Source: Clostridia bacterium (GTDB lineage: Bacteria; Bacillota_A; Clostridia; Oscillospirales; Acutalibacteraceae). Taken from it: 6,122 nt of DNA. Made by a program: the position numbers and the translations under genes. Within the stretch, counting starts at the first letter, position 1; each line of letters opens with the position of its first letter. Below the pieces are notes generated by a model. That model was not told where the DNA came from. It did no database searches and saw only the letters and a list, made by a program, of their open reading frames with translations. This document shows, piece by piece, positions 1-5,641 of this stretch. The stretch spans positions 1 through 6,122 of the forward strand of contig JAFSAK010000047.1 in the NCBI GenBank assembly GCA_017441045.1, written 5' to 3'.

Positions 1-125
1 TGCTATATGTAGTAAGCGATGAAATGATACCCGAAACACACTCTCACGGCGCTCAACGGGGCGCTACCTACGCTTTACTTGCAGGTTTCTCTTTAATGCT
101 GATTTCAGATATACTTTTAGGATAA
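1..125 (+). CDS. ZIP-family metal transporter, C-terminal end (partial)
   Basis: The first complete codon in frame begins at base 3, and the reading frame runs without interruption to a TAA at 123-125, giving about 40 residues. The peptide contains LYVVSDEMIPETHSHG, then a charged turn (AQRGAT), then a hydrophobic helix ending ISDILLG. The stretch SDEMIPETHSHG followed by a terminal membrane helix is typical of the last part of ZIP (ZupT/GufA-like) divalent metal transporters, which move zinc or related cations across the cytoplasmic membrane into the cytosol. The rest of the gene lies outside the window, so metal specificity, start and total length cannot be judged. The gene converges with the minus-strand zinc-ribbon gene and is followed at once by a hairpin terminator. 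I am fairly sure of the family from this tail alone; another multi-pass transporter is less likely. Confidence 0.8.
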   Translation, partial: LYVVSDEMIPETHSHGAQRGATYALLAGFSLMLISDILLG

Positions 126-133
126 AACAATAA

Positions 134-179
134 CCCTCAAGGCACTCTCCGTAAAGAAGAGGTCCTTGGGGGCTCTTTT
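134..179 (+). terminator. Rho-independent terminator after the ZIP gene, possibly bidirectional
   Basis: CCCTCAAGG at 134-142 pairs with CCTTGGGGG at 164-172, giving nine pairs with one G-U. The stem extends inward with single-base bulges through ACTCT and AGAGGT, leaving a small loop near CCGTAAAGA. A run ending in TCTTTT follows at 174-179. It starts eight bases after the ZIP stop codon. On the opposite strand the same hairpin is followed by a T-rich stretch (TTATTGTTTTA), so it probably also ends the zinc-ribbon transcript coming from the right. The T tract is short in both directions, so efficiency may be modest. Confidence 0.8.
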
Positions 180-189
180 AGTCAATCTA

Positions 190-798
190 TTATCCCTGAA
201 CGTTTTGATTTTTCAGTATTCTTTCAATTACATTTCGATTAGCTTTCATTCTAACAAAATTGATGATAAAGAAAATTGGTGAAACAACGCCTAAAACAAC
301 GTTGAAAATGAGCATACCTATATTTCCGCAACGTTTATAAGAAATTGAGAAATCGGTATAAACAGTGTCTATATACTGCGGAATCCTTTCGGCCGCCTTT
401 CTGCTTACTATACCGATGCCAATAAACATAACGCCACCAAGTATTGCGGCAGTCGTTCCAAATCCTATGAAAAATCCACCGAGAAAATAATCGCTAGCAA
501 ACATTGCTATTCCAACGATGGTGTAAATCGAAAACACAACCGCATAGACAATGCCCATAATAATCGAAACCTTAGAAGCAATACTCCAAGCTTTAAGTTC
601 CCAACGAAGAAGCTTATGGGTGTTATCAAGAAACTCGCGCTCTTCCCTATCAAATTCTTCGTTAAAAGTCGGTGATTGTACGGGAACTTTATTTTGCTCG
701 GGATTAGCAGAGGTTTCTTTTTCTACGGGTGCTCCGCATTCGGTACAAAAAGCGGCGCCTTTTTCTATTTCTTTCTCGCATTTAATACAATAACTCAT
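190..798 (-). CDS. Zinc-ribbon membrane protein of unknown function
   Basis: The product is 202 residues from the chosen start. The N-terminus (MSYCIKCEKEI) forms a small zinc ribbon with Cys4, Cys7, Cys18 and Cys21, a CxxC-x10-CxxC pattern of the zinc_ribbon_2 type. A polar, glutamate-rich linker follows (about 26-70), then three likely membrane helices at about 76-101, 105-131 and 158-183, and a basic tail (VRMKANRNVIERILK) expected to lie in the cytosol. Proteins with this layout are common in Firmicutes, but no reaction or partner is established from sequence. An in-frame ATG four codons upstream (808-810) is unlikely because the SD-like AAAGGA at 810-815 would overlap it; that site sits 11 bases before the ATG at 798. 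The gene has its own promoter at 830-858 and lies 107 bases downstream of the GH2 gene, so it is probably a separate unit, with some read-through possible. Function is unknown. Confidence 0.85.
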   Translation of the reverse strand: MSYCIKCEKEIEKGAAFCTECGAPVEKETSANPEQNKVPVQSPTFNEEFDREEREFLDNTHKLLRWELKAWSIASKVSIIMGIVYAVVFSIYTIVGIAMFASDYFLGGFFIGFGTTAAILGGVMFIGIGIVSRKAAERIPQYIDTVYTDFSISYKRCGNIGMLIFNVVLGVVSPIFFIINFVRMKANRNVIERILKNQNVQG

Positions 799-809
799 AA
801 CAAAACACA

Positions 810-815
810 TCCTTT
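810..815 (-). promoter_or_regulatory. Ribosome binding site that decides the zinc-ribbon gene start
   Basis: On the minus strand AAAGGA lies 11 bases upstream of the ATG at 798-796. It overlaps the first base of the earlier in-frame ATG at 810-808, which therefore has no usable site. This favours the shorter protein, beginning MSYC just before the first zinc-ribbon cysteine. The spacing is a little long, so confidence is moderate. Confidence 0.6.
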
Positions 816-829
816 CAATTTACAATACT

Positions 830-858
830 ATATTAACATACATTGCTTAAAATTTCAA
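830..858 (-). promoter_or_regulatory. Sigma-A-type promoter for the zinc-ribbon gene
   Basis: On the minus strand a -35 TTGAAA (853-858) is followed after exactly 17 bases by TAATAT (830-835), preceded by TGT so that it reads as an extended -10 (TGTTAATAT). The -35 matches five of six consensus bases and the -10 four of six, helped by the TGn extension. The predicted start, near 823, leaves a leader of about 25 bases containing the AAAGGA site. No operator is evident. Confidence 0.6.
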
Positions 859-905
859 CAAACTCTCAAAATAGAGATGCTTTACAAATATGTTGTCTCT
901 TTTTT

Positions 906-2618
906 TTATTTTGTAACATTATTAAACTCTTTAAAGATTTTATTTGACACGCTTCGCATACGGCGTTTATCCACCTTAACCACTTCTCTATCATAGCTTA
1001 TAAGTCCGTTGGTTTCATCCTCAACGTCGGTAAGTTGGGTATAAACGGTTGCGCAAAGTCCGATCTTTATTGCGGGAATAACTTCATTTTCGAAAAGCTT
1101 GAGAAGCGCATTTTCAAATTCTTTACGGTTTTCAAAGAGTTTATAACCATAGGTTTTTTCAGCATTAAAAACATGTCCTTTAGGATTAAAGGAATAACCG
1201 CCGAATTCCGAAAGAAAAATAGGTTTGCTCTTCGGCTTGATTCTGATTTTCTTAAAATAGATATGCAAACTTTCAAAATCATTCTTATCGGTTTTAAACC
1301 AACCCGAAGCCGTATCAATAAGTCGGCCCGTTTTCATAAGTTTAATGCGAAGATACATATCATCCTCATCAAACTGTCCCCAACCCTCATTAAATATGGT
1401 ATAACAGCAGATAGAAGGATAATTATTAAGATGTTCTACCGTTTCTTTTAGCGAATTATAAAACTCCTCTTTTTGCGCTCGGGTGCGACTCATCATAAAT
1501 TGCGGCAGTTTCTTAAAGCCAACGGTCGCAAGGGCGGTATCGCGGAAAAATGAATACTTTCCGTTATTAACCATATCCTGAAAAACAACCATACCCAGTC
1601 GGTCACAGTCATAATAAAACTGCGGCGGCTCAACCTTAATATGTTTTCTTAGCATATTAAATCCAAGTTCTTTTGCCGTTTTTATATCTTGCTCAAAAAG
1701 TTCCAAAGATGCGGGGGTGAAAATTCCGTCGCTAAAATATCCTTGGTCTAAAAGTCCGTGGAAGAAATATGGTTTTCCATTAAGACAAGTTCTCATAACA
1801 CCGTTAACTTCCTTAATTTCCACGCTTCTTAAGGCAAAGTATGTTTCCACCTTATCCTCACACGAAATTACAGTACAATAATAAAGATATGGATTTTCAG
1901 GCGTCCAATTAACTGGGTTTGCTGGTTTATAGATGGCTTTTGAATGTTTAAAAGGCAATGCAACCCTGCCTTCTTTGGTATCAATAATAATTTCGCCGCT
2001 ATCTGCGCCTTCGATTTCAAATAGTGCGCAATTAGTATCCGCGGTGATTTTAATATTTTTAATGTGATTTTCATGTACGCTTTCGCACCATACGGTCTGC
2101 CATATTCCTGAAGCCGCAGTATACCACATTCCGCCTCTTTTACGACACTGCTTACCATAGGGCAAAACAAAATCATCAAAATCGTTTTTAGCCCTTAATT
2201 CCAAAATATTATTTTTGGCGAGAACTTCGGTAATATCAAAGGAAAACGGCATATATCCGCCCTTATGTTCGCCCAAAAGAACTCCGTTAAGATACACTTC
2301 TGCCTTTTGGTTTACGGCGCCGAAATGCAAAAGCACTCGCTCCTTTTTAAAACCACGGGGAAAGGAAAATTCTCTCTTATAACAAAATATTGTGCCTTTT
2401 GGGAAGGTGCGATTAATACCCGAAAGTTTGCTTTCAGGTACAAAGGGAACCACTATTTTTTCGTTATATTCCGCATCTTCTCCGTTTTTTATGGCACAAA
2501 AATCCCAAACACCGTTAAGACAGAAAAAAGATTTTCTTCTAAAATTCGGTCTCGGATATATATTGTGCGGAATATCAGGTAGGTTCTTACCCTGCTTTGT
2601 ATATAAATGATTTAACAT
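906..2618 (-). CDS. Glycoside hydrolase family 2 enzyme, short cytoplasmic form
   Basis: This 570-residue enzyme should hydrolyse a terminal beta-linked sugar (beta-galactosidase/glucuronidase/mannosidase group) by a retaining mechanism. Domains: an N-terminal jelly-roll sugar-binding domain (about 20-183, opening with PRPNFRRKSFFCLNG and ending SGIWQTVWCE), an immunoglobulin-like beta-sandwich (about 184-268), and a catalytic TIM barrel (about 270-550). The acid/base is Glu411 in FNEGWGQF and the nucleophile Glu471 in FLSEFGG; LRKHIKVEP and YDREVVKVD are further family landmarks. There is no signal peptide, so it acts in the cytosol on imported oligosaccharides. It lacks the C-terminal domains of E. 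coli LacZ (over 1000 residues), but this compact size is common in gut Clostridia. The ATG at 2618 has a strong AAGGTGA site seven bases away (counted from AAGG), overlapping the radA stop. It is the last gene of the run and has no clear terminator behind it. Family and catalytic residues are secure; the sugar substrate cannot be read from the sequence. Confidence 0.95.
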   Translation of the reverse strand: MLNHLYTKQGKNLPDIPHNIYPRPNFRRKSFFCLNGVWDFCAIKNGEDAEYNEKIVVPFVPESKLSGINRTFPKGTIFCYKREFSFPRGFKKERVLLHFGAVNQKAEVYLNGVLLGEHKGGYMPFSFDITEVLAKNNILELRAKNDFDDFVLPYGKQCRKRGGMWYTAASGIWQTVWCESVHENHIKNIKITADTNCALFEIEGADSGEIIIDTKEGRVALPFKHSKAIYKPANPVNWTPENPYLYYCTVISCEDKVETYFALRSVEIKEVNGVMRTCLNGKPYFFHGLLDQGYFSDGIFTPASLELFEQDIKTAKELGFNMLRKHIKVEPPQFYYDCDRLGMVVFQDMVNNGKYSFFRDTALATVGFKKLPQFMMSRTRAQKEEFYNSLKETVEHLNNYPSICCYTIFNEGWGQFDEDDMYLRIKLMKTGRLIDTASGWFKTDKNDFESLHIYFKKIRIKPKSKPIFLSEFGGYSFNPKGHVFNAEKTYGYKLFENRKEFENALLKLFENEVIPAIKIGLCATVYTQLTDVEDETNGLISYDREVVKVDKRRMRSVSNKIFKEFNNVTK

Positions 2619-2622
2619 ATAT

Positions 2623-2629
2623 TCACCTT
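2623..2629 (-). promoter_or_regulatory. GH2 ribosome binding site embedded in the radA stop
   Basis: The final codons of radA read ATA AGG TGA on the minus strand. The same bases form AAGGTGA, a near-perfect Shine-Dalgarno site seven bases (counted from AAGG) before the GH2 ATG at 2618. Only four bases separate the radA stop from that ATG. Ribosomes finishing radA therefore stop on top of the next initiation site, which suggests translational coupling. Confidence 0.85.
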
Positions 2630-3990
2630 ATCATTGATATTGCTTCGCTTAGATTACTAACACCGATAACAGATATGCCTTCAGGGATATTGGTAAGTTT
2701 TTTAAGACAAGCTTTGGGAACTATACATTTATCAAAACCCAATCGCGCCGCTTCCATAACTCTTGCCGCCGCTCTTGGCACACTTCTTATTTCTCCGGAA
2801 AGTCCAACCTCACCAAAAGCAATCATTTTTTCATCAATGGGCACGTCGCGGAGCCCCGATACCAGAGCCATACATACCGCTAAATCTGCGGCGGGCTCGT
2901 CCACCCTCATACCGCCTACTATATTAAGATAGGTGTCAAGGTTTGAAAAATACAGTCCCATACGCTTTTCAAGCACCGCCAAAAGCAAATTAAGGCGATT
3001 GAAATCAAAGCCCGTTGACATTCTTCTTGGATTTCCAAAACCGGTAGTGGTAACAAGTCCCTGCACCTCGGCGAGAATAGGTCTGGTGCCTTCAATTACA
3101 CATGTAATGGAGTCACCCGAAACATTTTTCATTCTGCCCGAAAGCATCATAGCTGATGGATTTTCAACCTCCATAAGCCCCTTTTCTCCCATTTCAAAAA
3201 CTCCGATTTCATTGGTGGAACCGAAGCGATTTTTGATGGCCCTGAGAATTCTATAAGATTGATTTCTCTCCCCTTCAAAATACAGAACAGTATCTACAAT
3301 ATGTTCAAGCACCTTAGGTCCTGCAATATCGCCGCCTTTGTTAACGTGTCCCACGATAATAACAGGGATATCCAAACTCTTACCGACTCTTAAAAGCAAA
3401 TTGGTAGATTCTCTGACCTGAACGATACTTCCGGCAGAAGATGGAAGTTCCTCTATCTGCAAAGTCTGAATAGAATCAATCATAACAAGTTGCGGCTTAA
3501 CATTGGTTATATATTCGCAAATTGCCTGGGTATCGGTTTCGGACATAACGGTTATATTTTCGCCCTTAACACCAAGTCGCGCCGCACGAAGTTTTATTTG
3601 GGTTGCGGATTCTTCGCCCGAAACATACAGAACATTAAGTTCGGATCTGACGGCCTCGCAAATCTGAAGAAGAATTGTTGATTTACCAATACCAGGATCA
3701 CCGCTTAAAAGCACCACCGAGCCCTTTACAATACCGCCACCCAAAACTCTGTCAAGCTCCTTAATTCCCGTAACAAAACGATGCTCATCCATAGGTTTGA
3801 TATCGTAAAGATTTTTAGCAGATGCAGTTTTAATTGCTACAGAGGATACGATGGAAGAACTCTTTTGAGCGGTAACTAATTGCTCGGTCATAGTATTCCA
3901 TTCTCCGCATCCCGCGCACTGCCCCGTCCATTTAGGGCTTTCGTATCCGCAAGAGGTACAAATAAATGCTTTTTTAGTTTTGGGCGCCAT
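2623..3990 (-). CDS. radA: DNA repair protein RadA (Sms), branch-migration ATPase
   Basis: RadA is a RecA-like hexameric ATPase that drives branch migration of recombination intermediates and helps RecA in homologous recombination and repair; it acts on DNA in the cytosol. The 455-residue product has the full layout: a zinc finger with Cys11, Cys14, Cys25 and Cys28 (CTSCGYESPKW...CAGC), a RecA-type core with Walker A GDPGIGKST (97-105) and Walker B ending at Asp172 (LVMIDS), the RadA-specific KNRFG motif at 253-257, and a C-terminal Lon-protease-like domain (about 290-455; MRVDEPAADLA, GEVGLSGEIR) that is structural in this family. Length matches the usual ~450-460. An in-frame ATG three codons upstream (3999) overlaps the amidase stop as ATGA, but GAAGGA at 3999-4004 is correctly spaced (8 bases) only for the ATG at 3990. 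It is third in the four-gene run, with gaps of 5 bases upstream and 4 downstream. Identification is secure. Confidence 0.98.
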   Translation of the reverse strand: MAPKTKKAFICTSCGYESPKWTGQCAGCGEWNTMTEQLVTAQKSSSIVSSVAIKTASAKNLYDIKPMDEHRFVTGIKELDRVLGGGIVKGSVVLLSGDPGIGKSTILLQICEAVRSELNVLYVSGEESATQIKLRAARLGVKGENITVMSETDTQAICEYITNVKPQLVMIDSIQTLQIEELPSSAGSIVQVRESTNLLLRVGKSLDIPVIIVGHVNKGGDIAGPKVLEHIVDTVLYFEGERNQSYRILRAIKNRFGSTNEIGVFEMGEKGLMEVENPSAMMLSGRMKNVSGDSITCVIEGTRPILAEVQGLVTTTGFGNPRRMSTGFDFNRLNLLLAVLEKRMGLYFSNLDTYLNIVGGMRVDEPAADLAVCMALVSGLRDVPIDEKMIAFGEVGLSGEIRSVPRAAARVMEAARLGFDKCIVPKACLKKLTNIPEGISVIGVSNLSEAISMIR

Positions 3991-3995
3991 TTTTC

Positions 3996-4712
3996 TCATC
4001 CTTCGTTTTCTAAATAATTACTTATTCCTTGTGTTATGGAAAATGCCATTTGTGATTGATATTTATCGGTTTTTAAATTGGCAAGGTCTATACTGTTACT
4101 CAAAAACCCACACTCAACTATAACCGCGGGTACAGTGGCGTTTTTAAGAAGATATGTACTTGAAGTGCCACGCTTTATTACGCGAGTATTTTCGGGTTGC
4201 AGGAGAGATATTATAGATGACTGTATATTCTCCCCTAAAACTTCCGCAGCATTGAAATTAGGCGTATAGAAAACCTGAGCACCACGAGCCGCAGAAGTGG
4301 TAAACTTATTAAGATGAATACTTACAAATATTGCATCCGAATTTTCCTTCATCATATTAAGACGGTTTTGCATATCGTTTTTCTTCCGCTTCGTGATGCT
4401 ACCCTTAATATTTTCGGTGCCCGTATCTTCGCTACGGGTCATAACAACCTCATATCCGTTAAATTCAAGATGGACTTTGATTTTCTTGCAAATTGCAAGA
4501 TTTATATCCTTTTCCACCGTTCCATCTCCTGCTACTGCGCCCCCATCAAACCCGCCATGACCCGCATCAAGAATTATGGTTTTTCGCGGTATTATATCGG
4601 CGGATGTTAGGATTTTACCTATTCCCGAAAAGGAGATTGCAGTTAAGGAGCAGATAATCGTTACAAAACAAAAGGATAATAAAATTCTTTTCAAGCATAT
4701 CACTTCTTTCAT
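3996..4712 (-). CDS. cwlD: N-acetylmuramoyl-L-alanine amidase, CwlD-like
   Basis: This zinc-dependent Amidase_3 enzyme cuts the bond between muramic acid and the L-alanine of the stem peptide. In spore formers CwlD performs this step so that muramic-delta-lactam can be made in the spore cortex. The 238-residue protein has an N-terminal membrane segment (about 8-30) acting as signal or anchor, placing the catalytic domain (about 44-236) outside the membrane. Zinc ligands are His52 in ILDAGHGG, Glu67 in VEKDINL and His133 in VSIHLN; the catalytic glutamate is Glu200 in VIVECGF. The basic insert (ITKRKKNDMQNRL, about 106-118) and the overall length match CwlD rather than larger vegetative amidases. 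Two starts are possible: the ATG at 4712, with AGGA six bases upstream, and a TTG at 4694 giving a protein beginning MKRILLSF, preceded by AGAAGTGAT. I give the ATG. It lies 41 bases after the hydrolase gene and 5 before radA. The cwlD assignment is likely; another cell-wall amidase is possible. Confidence 0.9.
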   Translation of the reverse strand: MKEVICLKRILLSFCFVTIICSLTAISFSGIGKILTSADIIPRKTIILDAGHGGFDGGAVAGDGTVEKDINLAICKKIKVHLEFNGYEVVMTRSEDTGTENIKGSITKRKKNDMQNRLNMMKENSDAIFVSIHLNKFTTSAARGAQVFYTPNFNAAEVLGENIQSSIISLLQPENTRVIKRGTSSTYLLKNATVPAVIVECGFLSNSIDLANLKTDKYQSQMAFSITQGISNYLENEG

Positions 4713-4753
4713 ATATAATCCTATGAAAAAAGCGATTGAAAATATCTGTTATA

Positions 4754-5470
4754 TTAATAATATTTTTTTACAAAATCAAATAAAGGCGTTAAATCATCAA
4801 GTCCGTGAGGATTGTGGTCACAGCCCGGTTTGATAATTTCAGTAATATTTGCCCTGAAATAATCGGTAAGCATCTTACCGTTTTCCTCATAAGGCACAAT
4901 AACGTCACTATCCCCCGAAATCATAAATACGGGTATTCCCGATTTAAGAAGTTCTTCCTTATGGTCGATGGGATGGTTTCTGTAATTCAACATCTCATTA
5001 ATCGGAATTCCAACATATTTATTAAATTCATCTACCGACGGACCTTTGCAATTGCCAAGTCCCAACGGCCAACTTAACAAATTAAGCACGGGAGCATCAA
5101 TATAAAGCGCAGCAATATACTGCGGATATTTAGCGGCAAAATATACCGCTTGCATACCGCCGCAACTCATTCCTACGGGCAAACATTTCTCATTAAGTCC
5201 GAAATTTTCTTTTAAAAATTCGCAAAACCGAGGACGCATATCCGTATCCTCTTCAGGACATAAACGGTAGGTGTTTTGCACATGCGCTAAAAAATATCCT
5301 TTTTTAACCATTTCAATTTCGAAATTGGGAAAAGCGTCGAAATATTCGGTCTTATAAAGCCATTTATTTCCCTCGACGGCCTCATCGGGACAAATAAGTA
5401 TAGCATTTCTTCCTTCAAATTCGAAATCTAGCCTTTTAAAATTATTCCATAAGCTCTCTTTAATTTCCAT
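4754..5470 (-). CDS. Alpha/beta hydrolase, probable esterase
   Basis: The product is 238 residues and belongs to the alpha/beta-hydrolase fold. The nucleophile elbow is VGMSCGG with Ser102. The acid is probably Asp189 in SGDSDVIVPYEENG. The base is probably His219 in GCDHNPHG, though His222 is close. There is no signal peptide or membrane helix, so it acts in the cytosol. The reaction cannot be read off; the VPYEENG and xHxPHGL features are shared with small carbohydrate-ester or acyl hydrolases found near glycan genes in gut bacteria, so removal of an acyl group from a sugar is a reasonable guess. From family memory many relatives read GHHPHGL where this one reads DHNPHGL, so two positions by the active site differ. 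The ATG at 5470 is well supported by GAGGAG eight bases upstream (5479-5484). It is the first gene of the four-gene run, directly behind the promoter at 5508-5536. Fold is secure, substrate unknown. Confidence 0.88.
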   Translation of the reverse strand: MEIKESLWNNFKRLDFEFEGRNAILICPDEAVEGNKWLYKTEYFDAFPNFEIEMVKKGYFLAHVQNTYRLCPEEDTDMRPRFCEFLKENFGLNEKCLPVGMSCGGMQAVYFAAKYPQYIAALYIDAPVLNLLSWPLGLGNCKGPSVDEFNKYVGIPINEMLNYRNHPIDHKEELLKSGIPVFMISGDSDVIVPYEENGKMLTDYFRANITEIIKPGCDHNPHGLDDLTPLFDFVKKYY

Positions 5471-5507
5471 TAAATTTTCTCCTCAAACAATAAGAAGGTA
5501 TATATAC

Positions 5508-5536
5508 ATTATATTTCATTACCTCTCTTTTTTCAA
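5508..5536 (-). promoter_or_regulatory. Strong sigma-A-type promoter of the hydrolase-cwlD-radA-GH2 run
   Basis: On the minus strand TTGAAA (5531-5536; five of six consensus bases) is separated by exactly 17 bases from a perfect TATAAT (5508-5513). The predicted start near 5501 leaves a leader of about 30 bases carrying the GAGGAG ribosome site. No riboswitch fits in so short a leader. This is probably the main promoter for all four downstream genes, since the gaps between them are short and contain no GC-rich hairpin. Confidence 0.8.
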
Positions 5537-5541
5537 TATAG

Positions 5542-5551
5542 ATTATATAAT
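5542..5551. repeat. Perfect AT palindrome between the divergent promoters
   Basis: ATTATATAAT is a perfect ten-base inverted repeat lying between the two divergent promoters, five bases upstream of the minus-strand -35 and 31 bases upstream of the plus-strand -35. It could be a small operator or simply an AT-rich UP-like element. In sequence this AT-rich such a palindrome can arise by chance, so its function is uncertain. Confidence 0.35.
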
Positions 5552-5582
5552 ATTTGATGTCCTGAAATTTTCTCTTTGCTCC

Positions 5583-5611
5583 TTGCGGTTTTAATTTTTG
5601 AGTGTTATAAT
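5583..5611 (+). promoter_or_regulatory. Extended -10 promoter of the sugar-phosphate kinase gene
   Basis: A perfect TATAAT at 5606-5611 is preceded by TGT, forming the extended -10 TGTTATAAT. Exactly 17 bases upstream is TTGCGG (5583-5588), which matches only TTG of the -35 consensus; the weak -35 is compensated by the TGn element. The predicted start near 5618 leaves a leader of about 24 bases with GAGGTGA at 5631-5637. No terminator hairpin or riboswitch is present in the leader. Confidence 0.75.
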
Positions 5612-5641
5612 TACTTTGTTAAGTTTTTGCGAGGTGAGAAT

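Noticed and set aside
866..908. AGAGA and TCTCT repeats followed by a T8 run on the + strand, resembling a terminator
   Set aside because: The stem is only five AT/GC pairs with an 18-base loop, and no + strand gene lies upstream of it. On the minus strand, where the GH2 gene ends, the T run would precede the hairpin, so it cannot terminate that transcript.
551..1451. Plus-strand open frames opposite the zinc-ribbon and GH2 genes
   Set aside because: They lie antisense to well-supported genes, show no recognisable domains, have low-complexity or cysteine/phenylalanine-rich composition typical of reverse-complement reading, and lack clear ribosome sites.
3988..3999. Earlier radA start at 3999 with ATGA overlap of the amidase stop
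   Set aside because: The only Shine-Dalgarno-like site, GAAGGA, overlaps this ATG and is correctly spaced only for the ATG at 3990; RadA proteins usually begin a few residues before the zinc finger, as the shorter form does. It remains possible.
4713..4753. Possible terminator between the hydrolase and amidase genes
   Set aside because: The 41-base gap is almost entirely A and T with no GC-containing stem, so it gives no basis for stopping transcription there.
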